45,509 nt of DNA from DMER01 sp003451645 (lineage in GTDB: Bacteria > Pseudomonadota > Alphaproteobacteria > Micropepsales > Micropepsaceae), in the NCBI GenBank assembly GCA_031976175.1, contig DALYLR010000030.1, positions 1-45,509 on the forward strand, given 5' to 3'. The notes beneath the pieces were generated by a model, which was not told the origin of the DNA, did no database searches, and was given only the letters and a program-made list of their open reading frames with translations. The translations under genes and the position numbers were made by a program. Below, piece after piece: positions 26,903 through 34,751 of this stretch (positions within the stretch are counted from its first letter, which is position 1; each line of letters opens with the position of its first letter).

Positions 26903-27931
26903 TTAACGCGTTCGTCCGCAAATGTTATTGATGTATTCCACGCTCGTATACTTGTCAGCATTACTCTCGAAAAAAGCACAATGCACAACTTTGTCAAAGA
27001 CATCCTCGAATTTTGTGTCCATATTCGAGAGTTTTGCGTTTGCCGACTTATATCCTGACGACCACACCCTGTAGCTACGATACCTTGCATAATATGCGCT
27101 GTAATTTTTTGGCTGTTTCATTTCATCGGAAAAATAGGCAGCCTTTTTTGAGTAATTTATTTGTAGATTACTGGAATTTTCTGCGTACTGAATGACGCTA
27201 AAGACATGATTTATTGCCTGCTTAGTTGCAGTCGCTATCGTAGTATCTTCCACATAATTATTTTCAAATTGTTTGAGGTATCTATGCGAATAAAACGCTA
27301 CTACCGATACTGACAAAACGATAACTGAAATCGTAACTCCAGTGAAGAGTTTCGGGTCTAGCAACTTTCGGGCGTAGCTAATTTTATCGCCTAGATCTTC
27401 GTGCTCGTATCGACCAAGTGCAAGAAAAAGAAAATTGAAAACGATAAACAAAAATGTGAGTAGAATCGCCGCAGCCTCTGCTGTAATATCGCTTCCAATC
27501 GCAAAATAGAAAGAAACATACCCCATAGATACATAAGTAAGAGCAACAACCCGCAATATGTGTCTAGCAGCATAGTATATAAAAAATCGATGAGCGATAA
27601 AAACTTCTAATGCTACAAATCCACACCATGCCGCAATGCTGAGAGCTATGCCGACCGCATAGCCTGGATTGTTTATTAAAGAAATAGTCGGCTCAAGAGG
27701 AAGATAAAGCAAAGACAAATGATCGCGCAAATTATATTGATAAAATTCTACTTTTGGAAACACGTAAACCATATAACTGGAAATAACTGGCGTAACCAAT
27801 TCGTAAATCAGTGACGCGATGAAAAACGCAAGTGGAAACGTTATGGAGAGAAAAATGAATAAAACTAGAAGCGTAATCGCCAATGCGACAAGCACAATAA
27901 AGCCTTGCACTGGATTTTGTCGATTTGACAC
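26903..27931 (-). CDS. orphan AT-rich polytopic membrane protein with C-terminal soluble domain
   Basis: I do not recognise this 342-residue protein. Five hydrophobic segments are visible: about 10-45 (long, probably a hairpin), 90-118, 124-146, 151-173 and 197-214. The 215-342 tail is polar, Tyr/Lys/Asn-rich (for example KNYSAYYARYRSYRVWSSGY) and has two cysteines near 318 and 338, which could form a disulfide if periplasmic. Codon and base use differ sharply from neighbours: lines near 27001 and 27121 hand-count at about 43 and 28 percent G+C, against 65 at 13021. The start is GTG at 27931 with GGAG ten bases upstream. It is the only gene in the inverted-repeat-bounded segment. Confidence 0.75.
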   Translation of the reverse strand: MSNRQNPVQGFIVLVALAITLLVLFIFLSITFPLAFFIASLIYELVTPVISSYMVYVFPKVEFYQYNLRDHLSLLYLPLEPTISLINNPGYAVGIALSIAAWCGFVALEVFIAHRFFIYYAARHILRVVALTYVSMGYVSFYFAIGSDITAEAAAILLTFLFIVFNFLFLALGRYEHEDLGDKISYARKLLDPKLFTGVTISVIVLSVSVVAFYSHRYLKQFENNYVEDTTIATATKQAINHVFSVIQYAENSSNLQINYSKKAAYFSDEMKQPKNYSAYYARYRSYRVWSSGYKSANAKLSNMDTKFEDVFDKVVHCAFFESNADKYTSVEYINNICGRTR

Positions 27932-27965
27932 TTTTAGGACTCCGAGTTTTGGAACAACAGGCGTT

Positions 27966-27989
27966 TATTGGCTCAATCAAGAGCCAATA
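27966..27989. promoter_or_regulatory. 9-bp perfect inverted repeat upstream of the orphan membrane gene
   Basis: tattggctc / gagccaata with a 6-base spacer lies 35-58 bases ahead of the GTG start at 27931, where an operator or 5' UTR hairpin would fall. Its position relative to a promoter cannot be fixed by eye. Confidence 0.4.
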
Positions 27990-28185
27990 TTTATTCCGAC
28001 CTGACAATCTCTTTCACCAAATGAGTCGTAGCGTTTGCGATTGTCAATTGCCGTTAACATTTACAAGGCCAAGAAGTTTCGCGGAAGACCCAACGACAGA
28101 ATTCTTAGATTTCCTGGGTTTGGTGGGTGGCGGATCGTGTCGAAGCCTAAAGCAAGTGTTGTCAGTGTGAGCAATTTGCAACGAT

Positions 28186-28200
28186 GATCTGGTCCAGATC
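28186..28200. promoter_or_regulatory. 15-base quasi-palindrome GATCTGGTCCAGATC
   Basis: Seven base pairs are symmetric about one central T (gatctgg-t-ccagatc), ending four bases before the right 10-bp repeat. It resembles an operator half-site pair, but no regulator gene is present nearby. Confidence 0.35.
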
Positions 28201-28204
28201 ACAA

Positions 28205-28214
28205 GAATTCTGCA
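28205..28214 (-). repeat. right 10-bp inverted repeat (GAATTCTGCA) of the AT-rich segment
   Basis: This is the reverse complement of the 26831-26840 site, 1364 bases away from the end of that copy. Sequence returns to GC-rich composition within about 50 bases downstream. No target-site duplication is evident just outside the two copies. Confidence 0.6.
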
Positions 28215-28234
28215 ACAGAAAAGCGCCCTTGAAA

Positions 28235-28477
28235 TCATTGGGCTTTCTTGGGTCGCAAAAATGAGGTGCACCGGCCAGTCCACGTTTCGTGACTGGCGCG
28301 TTCGCGTGCCATGTCGCGCTTGGCCTCGAACACCGTACGCCCGATCAGCGCGTCGACCTGGCCTTGCACCTCCGGCACGCGCTTTTCGAACCCGACGTCG
28401 CGTTTATGATGTCTGAGGTTATTGCGCTTTGGTGCCGCTCTGGCACGCTCCGCCCGCCCGTAGTCGAGCATCAACAC
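28235..28477 (-). pseudogene. fragment of a PD-(D/E)XK-like nuclease
   Basis: This 80-codon minus-strand frame (TTG/ATG near 28477, stop at 28235) contains KRVPEVQGQVDALIGRTVFEAKRDMARER. An acidic D in QVDAL and an E-x-K in VFEAK at this spacing match the core of PD-(D/E)XK endonucleases, where D, E and K bind metal. Only the N-terminal half remains; the rest is replaced by a short unrelated tail ending RPKKAQ. GC-rich codon use differs from the adjacent AT-rich island, so the island probably interrupted or replaced it. Nuclease identity is by pattern, and the fragment is unlikely to be active. Confidence 0.45.
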
Positions 28478-28504
28478 CCGCCGTCAAGAAGAGGAGCCCC
28501 CGCG

Positions 28505-28843
28505 ATGACCGCTTTTAGAGTAGGCTTGGCAGGCTTTTGGCTGGTCTTAGTGGTCTATACGGGCATCGTCATTGCCAATCATGGCTGGGGTCTGCTGCCC
28601 ATCTTCTTTGGCGATATTCTGGCCATGGCATGGCCCGGTCAGTTCAACCTGGACTTTTCCGGGTTCTTGGCTTTGTCCGCGCTCTGGACGGCGTGGCGGA
28701 ACAAATTCTCGGGCCTGGGTCTGGGCTTAAGCGTGGTGGCTCTCTTGGGCGGCATGGGGTTTCTGGCGCCCTATTTGCTCTTTCTCTCCGTCCAGCCGAA
28801 CGCCAATGCCCGCACCATTCTCCTGGGCGCCAACGCAACATAA
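28505..28843 (+). CDS. small membrane protein with three predicted helices, unknown function
   Basis: The 112-residue product is nearly all membrane-spanning: about 6-27 (GLAGFWLVLVVYTGIVIANH), 29-60 (LLPIFFGDILAMAW then LDFSGFLALSALWTAW) and 70-95 (LGLSVVALLGGMGFLAPYLLF). The inter-helix loop has an acidic FFGD motif and NLDF. The ATG at 28505 follows GAGGAG with spacing about eight. I know no function for this type; it may be a small channel or assembly factor. It lies on the GC-rich side of the accessory region and is a single gene. Confidence 0.7.
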   Translation: MTAFRVGLAGFWLVLVVYTGIVIANHGWGLLPIFFGDILAMAWPGQFNLDFSGFLALSALWTAWRNKFSGLGLGLSVVALLGGMGFLAPYLLFLSVQPNANARTILLGANAT

Positions 28844-29127
28844 CAATGCGAACTTTTCCGCCCCCCTCTCGCCCTGCCCTATGATGCCCCTGCACCGTGG
28901 GTTGTCAGGCAGCCCCGCGCGTCCCATAGGGGCCTCACCACTTTGCCCCCTTGCCTGACCGGCCCTGACAAGGCCGCGGCTCTCCTCTCCAAAAAGGAAT
29001 CACGCAATTCACGTAAAAGCGGAGGGCCGAAATGGCGGAATTCTGCCATTCTCCCCCCAAAAAGGGCCGGTTTTTTGTGTAATCCTGTTACGTTTGGTTT
29101 CGTTTTTGTTACGTTTAACGGCCGCTT
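28844..29127. other. spacer with direct and inverted repeats
   Basis: No gene is supported. GTTACGTTT occurs twice, at 29087-29095 and 29108-29116, 21 bases apart, with a related TTCGTTT between. GTAAAAGCGG (29013-29022) has its exact reverse complement CCGCTTTTAC at 29122-29131, which covers the stop of the next gene. A hairpin aatggc / gccatt is at about 29030-29050. Terminator or regulatory roles are possible. Confidence 0.5.
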
Positions 29128-30600
29128 TTACAGGGGCTGAGCCTTCCAAAAGTAGCGACGAAACCCGCGTTTCTCGTCGAAATCCTTGATCCGGAACGCC
29201 ATGCGCATCTGGCTGCCGCTATCGATGGTGCCCACATCGACGTCCGTGAAATCGGTCATGAAGCGCCCGCCATCCTGGAACGTGATCATGCCGTAATGCT
29301 GCGGCGGGTCTTGGCTGTAGGTCAGGAAGTCCGCCGACCAGGACAGGATCGTCGCCGTTTGCTCCGCAAAGGAGTACGGTTCCTGGGTGTCCACCGCACG
29401 GCAATTGGGGTTGACGCAGATGCGTGTGCGCGGGAATTGGGCTGTGCCACATGTCGTGCACTTGCCGCCAACAAGGCCCAACAGCATGTCCCGTTTGCGA
29501 TACGTGACAGTTAGTGCTGTTTTGTTGTCTTTTTCAGCCCGCATTCCCTTCTCCAGCTCGATCAGGCCGTTAAAGGCGAGCCACTTCATATAGTTGCTCT
29601 CTTCCTTGCGGCGGGCGAGCCAGCCCTTGACCCCGCGCTGGGGCTTGAACTGGGCGATTTGCTCCGTGACGGCAAAGAGGGCGACGTCGCAGCCTTGGCC
29701 GAATTGGGCAGCCAGGATGATCTCGCCAGGCTTGGCCTCCTCCAGCGCCTGGGCCAGCATGATCAGGGCATGCGCCGTGCCGCATTCACCCACCGTGCTG
29801 GCGAGGTTGTCGCGGGTGCGCTCTGGCGCGATCCCGCAAGCCTTGGCGATCTGCTGGTCGAGCTTGGGAAACGGGCATGGCAGGATGAAATGGGCGACAT
29901 CGCCCGCCGCCACGCCCGCCTTGGCAAGCGCCGCTTTGACGGCCTGCGGCACGATCTTGGAGAAGCCCTCATCGCGGATCCAGCGCTCCTCCCAATTATA
30001 GTCGAAATCCTCGCCTTCGCCGCGGAAATGGTCGATGAAATCGACCGTCACGGATGCACCACCCAAATAGCGCGCCAGCACATTCTCCGTGCCCAGACAA
30101 AAGGCCGCCGCGCCATCTCCGAACTGAAATTCCTGCGCCGCCCCGGCCCGCGTCTTGCGCCGGTCACCGGCCGCGACCAGAGGGGCCTTCGCACTGCCTG
30201 CTGCAGCCGCACTGAGCCCAGCTTTAAGGGCCGCCAAGCCTGCACGCTGCGAGCCCGTGATATCGCTGACGGTCAGGTTCTCCGACAGGGTCAGTGCCGA
30301 GGCTATGATGCCTGCGTTCTGACGGTCGGCGAATGGCATTGTTGTCGAGGCGAAATAGAGCGCATCGATCGTTTGCCGTCCGGCGATCGGATCGGTGGTC
30401 GCGGGCAGGCAATCGCGCGCGGCCTCGACCGCCATGGTGACGGCGTCTTCGTCCCAATTGGCCATGGTGCGCTCGCCTTTGCCTTGCGCCAGGATGCCCG
30501 GATTGGCCCAGGCATGGGCAAGGGCCATGGCTTTGCGCTGCAGGCGCAAGCGCGGCAGATAGGCGCCATAGGCGGTGATACCAAGCTGTTTTGCGGTCAT
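29128..30600 (-). CDS. HMG-CoA-synthase-like thiolase-fold protein fused to a DUF35 zinc-ribbon/OB domain
   Basis: This is a 490-residue fusion. Residues 1-340 have the thiolase-fold HMG-CoA-synthase pattern (GITAYGAYLPRLRL start, LLVAAGDRRKTR, FQFGDGAAAFCLG, GECGTAHALIMLAQAL). The helix that should carry the acyl-accepting cysteine reads DITGSQRAGLAAL, with Gln118 in the Cys position, so the classical HMGS reaction is unlikely. Residues 375-490 form a DUF35/Ob-fold-with-zinc-ribbon domain with C381, C384, C395 and C400 as the metal site. Such two-part proteins act with SCP2 thiolases on acyl-CoA substrates. The gene is alone on the minus strand; its relative is the thiolase at 24576. Confidence 0.88.
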   Translation of the reverse strand: MTAKQLGITAYGAYLPRLRLQRKAMALAHAWANPGILAQGKGERTMANWDEDAVTMAVEAARDCLPATTDPIAGRQTIDALYFASTTMPFADRQNAGIIASALTLSENLTVSDITGSQRAGLAALKAGLSAAAAGSAKAPLVAAGDRRKTRAGAAQEFQFGDGAAAFCLGTENVLARYLGGASVTVDFIDHFRGEGEDFDYNWEERWIRDEGFSKIVPQAVKAALAKAGVAAGDVAHFILPCPFPKLDQQIAKACGIAPERTRDNLASTVGECGTAHALIMLAQALEEAKPGEIILAAQFGQGCDVALFAVTEQIAQFKPQRGVKGWLARRKEESNYMKWLAFNGLIELEKGMRAEKDNKTALTVTYRKRDMLLGLVGGKCTTCGTAQFPRTRICVNPNCRAVDTQEPYSFAEQTATILSWSADFLTYSQDPPQHYGMITFQDGGRFMTDFTDVDVGTIDSGSQMRMAFRIKDFDEKRGFRRYFWKAQPL

Positions 30601-30670
30601 GGGAAGGCCTCGTGACGTGAATGCAGGGACCTTCAGGGCTAGCAGATAGCGCCCCGGCCCTGCAATGAGG

Positions 30671-32029
30671 CTAGCGGCCTCTCAGCGCCGCCTGACGCCC
30701 GCCAGCAAGTGGGACAGCAACGCAGGCCTGCCCTCGCCTGACGAGCGCCCTGCAGGCGAGCGCCGCGGCCTCCCGCGTAGGCAGGCCGTGTGCGATGACC
30801 CGGTAGACCCGGCCCCGGCGCGGCACATCCGCCGCCTCGATCCGCAAGCTTAGGCTAGACAGCACGCCGGCATATTGATCGCGGATGACCATCTCGCCCG
30901 CTTGCGCCTGGGCCTCCGTGGCATAGGACCCCAATTGCAAGCCGAACAGGCTCTCGGCCGACGGGGCGGCGGCCATTGCACCCAAGTCACCAAGAGAGGC
31001 ATGCCGCACCATCGCTGGCCTTGCGACCCGCTCTGACACTTCACCGGTCTGCACCATCAGATTGGCACCACCGATCCGGAACCCGAAGCCCGGCGCCACT
31101 TCGACAGGCTCGACCGCGGATGCGCCCAGAGCCGGAACGGCACCTACCGACGACACCTGGTAGGCCCTCACGGGCGCGGTACGCAACGGCAAACCGTCAT
31201 CGTGCAGTACCGGCGGGATTTGCGCGGCTGCGAACAGGGCGGGCGGAGCCGCGGGTCCAGCATGGACCTCCGCCAGATACGAGGGCAGCGGGCCTTGCGG
31301 CCCGTCGGCGGGGCGCGTAGCCGAGGGATCGGGGCGCAACTGACCGCGCGCTGTCCCCGGCTGCGCTGCGAGTGCAGTGCCGGTGAGCGATGCCAGGCGC
31401 TCGCGGATCGTGGCCGAGCGCGGCTCCAGGCTTTGCGCCTTGCGCAGGGCCAGCACCGCCCGCTCCTTCTCGCCCGCCAGAGCATAGGCCTCGCCCATGC
31501 CGAGCAGCACTTGCGCCGGTCTGGAGAACCCCATATCCAGCGCCGACTGGAAATCACGCAAGGCCAAGTCGGCTGCTTGCATCTTGCGCAGCACACTGCC
31601 GCGGTTTGCATAAGCGTCTGGATAATTGGCCATCAGTGTCAAAGCCCGGTTGAGGTCGCGCAGCGCCGCCGGCAGATCGCCAACCACCTCAAAGCATAGA
31701 GCCCGGTTGTTGAGAGCTCTGGGCACGAGAGCGAGCGGGAAGGAGTCCTCATGCAAGGCCGCCGTATAGTCCAAGATCGCTCGCGCGATCTCGCCGGTGC
31801 GTTGATGCGCCAAGCCCCGATGGTGCAATGTCACCGCCAACTGATCCGGCGCCAAGCCCCCTGAGTGGATGGCGCGGGTCAACAAGCGGATGGCCGCGTC
31901 GACGTCTCCCGCGGAAAAGGCTGCTATGCCCGCATCCGCATCGCGGGCAGGGCTTGCGAAAACTGGACCGGCTGCCACGATGCACGCAAAGGCGCAAAGG
32001 AAGCTTTGTTTAGTGAGGGCGCTAAACAT
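30671..32029 (-). CDS. periplasmic TPR protein with C-terminal SPOR domain
   Basis: The 452-residue product has a Sec signal (about 1-25, cleavage near VFA-SP). It then has at least four tetratricopeptide repeats at 28-205, for example ALHHRGLAHQRTGEIARAIL, ALNNRALCFEVVGDLPAALRDL, AYANRGSVLRKMQAADLALR and VLLGMGEAYALAGEKERAV. A Pro/Ala-rich linker follows. A SPOR domain closes the protein (about 365-435, FGLQLGSYATEAQAQAGEMV, ending VYRVIAHGLPTREAA and a QACVAV strand). SPOR domains bind denuded peptidoglycan at division sites, so a cell-wall or septum role is plausible. It is monocistronic. Confidence 0.85.
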   Translation of the reverse strand: MFSALTKQSFLCAFACIVAAGPVFASPARDADAGIAAFSAGDVDAAIRLLTRAIHSGGLAPDQLAVTLHHRGLAHQRTGEIARAILDYTAALHEDSFPLALVPRALNNRALCFEVVGDLPAALRDLNRALTLMANYPDAYANRGSVLRKMQAADLALRDFQSALDMGFSRPAQVLLGMGEAYALAGEKERAVLALRKAQSLEPRSATIRERLASLTGTALAAQPGTARGQLRPDPSATRPADGPQGPLPSYLAEVHAGPAAPPALFAAAQIPPVLHDDGLPLRTAPVRAYQVSSVGAVPALGASAVEPVEVAPGFGFRIGGANLMVQTGEVSERVARPAMVRHASLGDLGAMAAAPSAESLFGLQLGSYATEAQAQAGEMVIRDQYAGVLSSLSLRIEAADVPRRGRVYRVIAHGLPTREAAALACRALVRRGQACVAVPLAGGRQAALRGR

Positions 32030-32107
32030 GCCCCCAAGATATCGTGATTCGCAGGCCCGCAGCCCATGGAATTCACAATCCTTGCGGATAAGTCGTCCGG
32101 ACCAATC

Positions 32108-32461
32108 CTAAAATGGTCCTTCCGATCGAACGCGGTCGAGGATCGCGTCGAGCGTCTCGATCCTGTCCTCATAGTGGTTGCGCAGACATGGAACGGATGT
32201 CCGGCAGGCTCTGCGCGCACGCAGCCAATCCGCCTGCTCATCTTTGATCGAATCGCGGGTGCCCATGCCGACAAGGCTCAGCGTCAGCCGGTAAAGCGTC
32301 GCCATTTCCGCGTCCAGCTGCACCAACCGAATAGTCCGGCAAATCGTTCGTTCATCGAGCGCAGATGCCGCCGGGCAGTTGATATAGGGCGCGGCAGCGT
32401 GTGCGCCTCCAACGGAAGCAAAGCCTATCAAGACCAGCGAAACCAGCATACTGCGACGCAT
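32108..32461 (-). CDS. small secreted protein, lysozyme-inhibitor LprI-like (DUF1311)
   Basis: This 117-residue secreted protein starts at ATG 32461, because GGAG is six bases upstream and the signal RRSMLVSLVLIGFASVGGAHA then follows directly; an ATG four codons earlier is rejected. The mature chain has the LprI N-terminal pattern. It has an INCPAASALDERTICRT segment with two cysteines, a helix pair, and WLRARRACRTSVPCLRNHYEDRI with two more. LprI-like proteins inhibit lysozyme or bind cell-wall components. The function here is by family only. Confidence 0.8.
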   Translation of the reverse strand: MRRSMLVSLVLIGFASVGGAHAAAPYINCPAASALDERTICRTIRLVQLDAEMATLYRLTLSLVGMGTRDSIKDEQADWLRARRACRTSVPCLRNHYEDRIETLDAILDRVRSEGPF

Positions 32462-32524
32462 CGGGTACTCCATGACGTTCTGCGCACAGTAGTCACGAGG
32501 CTTTGGCGCTGCAAGCAGCCAATA

Positions 32525-33535
32525 TCACATGTTGGCCCAGGCCCTGCGGCGCGGCTCGCGCGCGATCAAAGTCCGTTCCCAATTGATGGCCGTACCGACC
32601 ATCACATCCAAATCGTCATAGGCGGGAGTCCAATTGAGGAGGGTCTTGATTTTGGTATTGTCCGCAATGACTTGACCCAGATCGCCTGGCCGCCGCGGCT
32701 TGACCGTAATAGGTATCGACACGCCAGCGACGCGCTCGGCTGTCCGCAAGACCTTCAAGACGGAGTAGCCGCGCCCATATCCGACATTCAGGATGAGATT
32801 GTCCGACCCGGCGTTGAGAGCTTCCAGCGCGGCCGTGTGGGCGGACACCAGATCGCTGACATGTACATAGTCCCGCACACCGGTGCCGTCGGGCGTGTCG
32901 TAATCATCCCCATAGACGTCCAACGAGGGCCGCAAGCCGGTGGCCGCTTGAGCCACCACCTTGATAAGGTTGGTCGCCCGTTTTGTGGACTGACCAGCCC
33001 GCCCGCCCGGATCGGCACCCGCAACATTGAAGTAGCGCAGAGCCGCAAACGACAAACCATGCGCCGTAGCGACATCGGCAAGCATCCACTCCACCATGAA
33101 CTTGGAGCGCCCATAAGGTGAGGGCGGATTGACCGCCTCTTCCTCCCGCAAGGGAGCAGGGCCAGGCGTTCCGTATACGGCTGCTGTCGATGAGAAGATG
33201 AAGGACTTCACGCCAAACTGAACGCAGGCCGCCAGCAAGGTGCGCGTCTTTGCAGTGTTGTTGCTGTAATAGGAAAGCGGATCGCTGACCGAATCCGGCA
33301 ATACGGCCGATGCCGCAAAGTGGATGACCGCCTCGATCCGCCGTGTGCGGAAAATCCGTTCAAGCACAGCATTGTCGCCAACATCGCCGATGAACAGATC
33401 GGCACCGGATGGAACCGCCGCCTCAAAGCCGGTTGATAGATCATCCAGCACAACGGGCTTCAAGCCCTCGGCAAGCAAATTCAGAACCATATGCGAGCCG
33501 ATATAGCCCGCGCCCCCCGTAACCAGTACCGCCAT
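32525..33535 (-). CDS. galE: UDP-glucose 4-epimerase
   Basis: GalE interconverts UDP-glucose and UDP-galactose and is used for surface polysaccharide precursors. The 336-residue protein has the Rossmann start MAVLVTGGAGYIGSHMVLNL, D-D-L-STG after strand two, FAASAVLPDSV, and FIFSSTAAVYG with the catalytic serine/threonine. The Tyr-x-x-x-Lys pair is in PPSPYGRSKFM, and RYFNVAGADP follows. The start is ATG 33535; an upstream GTG to 33565 has no clear ribosome site. It is a single gene, 148 bases downstream of the ornithine cyclodeaminase gene. Confidence 0.93.
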   Translation of the reverse strand: MAVLVTGGAGYIGSHMVLNLLAEGLKPVVLDDLSTGFEAAVPSGADLFIGDVGDNAVLERIFRTRRIEAVIHFAASAVLPDSVSDPLSYYSNNTAKTRTLLAACVQFGVKSFIFSSTAAVYGTPGPAPLREEEAVNPPSPYGRSKFMVEWMLADVATAHGLSFAALRYFNVAGADPGGRAGQSTKRATNLIKVVAQAATGLRPSLDVYGDDYDTPDGTGVRDYVHVSDLVSAHTAALEALNAGSDNLILNVGYGRGYSVLKVLRTAERVAGVSIPITVKPRRPGDLGQVIADNTKIKTLLNWTPAYDDLDVMVGTAINWERTLIAREPRRRAWANM

Positions 33536-33683
33536 TTGTCCGTACACCCCAAGCAGCAAATTCACGCCGTGCTCTGACGGAAGGGTAGTGGTTGGTGCTT
33601 AAAGGTGCGTTCAGCAGCGCGCAGCTGCGATCACCGAGGGCGGCAAAGTCTGAACATCGCAAACAAGGGGTTAACGCCCTAGT

Positions 33684-34739
33684 TCAACCGGCAAGCGCTT
33701 TGGCGCGCATCAGCATTCCATAAAGATCGCGCGGATCGTCCGGATCGGCGATCATGTCAAGATCCTGATAGAACCCCGTCGGCTTGATCCGCTGATGGAC
33801 ATAGCGCAACGCTGAGAAGTCTTCGATCGCAAAGCCAACGCCGTCAAAGAGAGTAATCTGCTGCGCAATCGTGCGGCCTGGCGCACGGCCCGCAAAGACC
33901 TCCCACAACTCCGTAACCGGATGATCTTTGGCGAGTTGCTGGATTTCACCTTCGATGCGGGTTTGCGGCGCGTACTCAACGAAAATAGACGACCGCAGCA
34001 AGATATCCCGATGCAATTCCGTCTTTCCCGGGCAGTCGCCGCCAATCGCATTGATGTGGACCCCGGCGCCGACCATGTTGTCCGTCAGGATTGTGGCGTA
34101 CTGCTTGTCCGCGGTGCAAGTCGTGACAATCTGAGCACCCTCCATCGCCGCCTCAGCGGTGGCACATGGCACGATGCGCAAACCGCTGCCCGCAAGATTG
34201 GCCGCACATTTGCGTGTGGCGGCCGGATCAATGTCATAAAGGCGAACATGCTCGATCCCGCATATGGCCCGAAATGCCAAGGCTTGGAACTCCGACTGCG
34301 CCCCATTGCCAATCATCGCCATGGTATGCGCGCCCGTTGGCGCCAGAGCCCTCGCCGCCATCGCTGATGTTGCGGCCGTGCGCAAAGCCGTCAAAAAGGT
34401 CATCTCGGACACCAAGACGGGATAGCCCGTGGCAACATCGGCTAACACGCCGAATGCCGTCACCGTCTGCAGGCCCGCATGCATATTCGCCGGGTGCCCG
34501 TTGACATATTTGAAGCCATAAAGCTCCCCGTCCGATGCGGGCATCAGCTCGATCACACCAACCTCGGAGTGACTGGCGACACGTGGCGTCTTGTCGAAAT
34601 GCTCCCAGCGCCGGAAATCCGCCTCAATCTCTTGCGCCAACTCAACGAGCATGCGCTCCACACCAATGTGCAGCACAAACCGCATCATATTGTCGACGCT
34701 AATGAAGGGAACCAGGGCAAGGCGCGAGGGTACGCTCAT
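33684..34739 (-). CDS. ornithine cyclodeaminase
   Basis: This enzyme converts ornithine to proline with loss of ammonia, using bound NAD+. The 351-residue protein has SHSEVGVIELMPASDGELYGFKY, KYVNGHPAN in the substrate site, a cofactor-binding region beginning MAMIGNGAQSEFQALAF (G-x-G-x-x-S), and a late GDCPGKTELHRDIL segment. It matches ornithine cyclodeaminase more than lysine or alanine dehydrogenase relatives. The start is ATG 34739, with AGGAG eight bases upstream. It lies 12 bases after arginase, so the two make an arginine to ornithine to proline route. Confidence 0.9.
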   Translation of the reverse strand: MSVPSRLALVPFISVDNMMRFVLHIGVERMLVELAQEIEADFRRWEHFDKTPRVASHSEVGVIELMPASDGELYGFKYVNGHPANMHAGLQTVTAFGVLADVATGYPVLVSEMTFLTALRTAATSAMAARALAPTGAHTMAMIGNGAQSEFQALAFRAICGIEHVRLYDIDPAATRKCAANLAGSGLRIVPCATAEAAMEGAQIVTTCTADKQYATILTDNMVGAGVHINAIGGDCPGKTELHRDILLRSSIFVEYAPQTRIEGEIQQLAKDHPVTELWEVFAGRAPGRTIAQQITLFDGVGFAIEDFSALRYVHQRIKPTGFYQDLDMIADPDDPRDLYGMLMRAKALAG

Positions 34740-34751
34740 CAAGACCACTCC

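Noticed and set aside
29087..29116. GTTACGTTT repeats as a possible CRISPR
   Set aside because: Only two short copies with a 12-base gap; no repeat-spacer array or cas genes.
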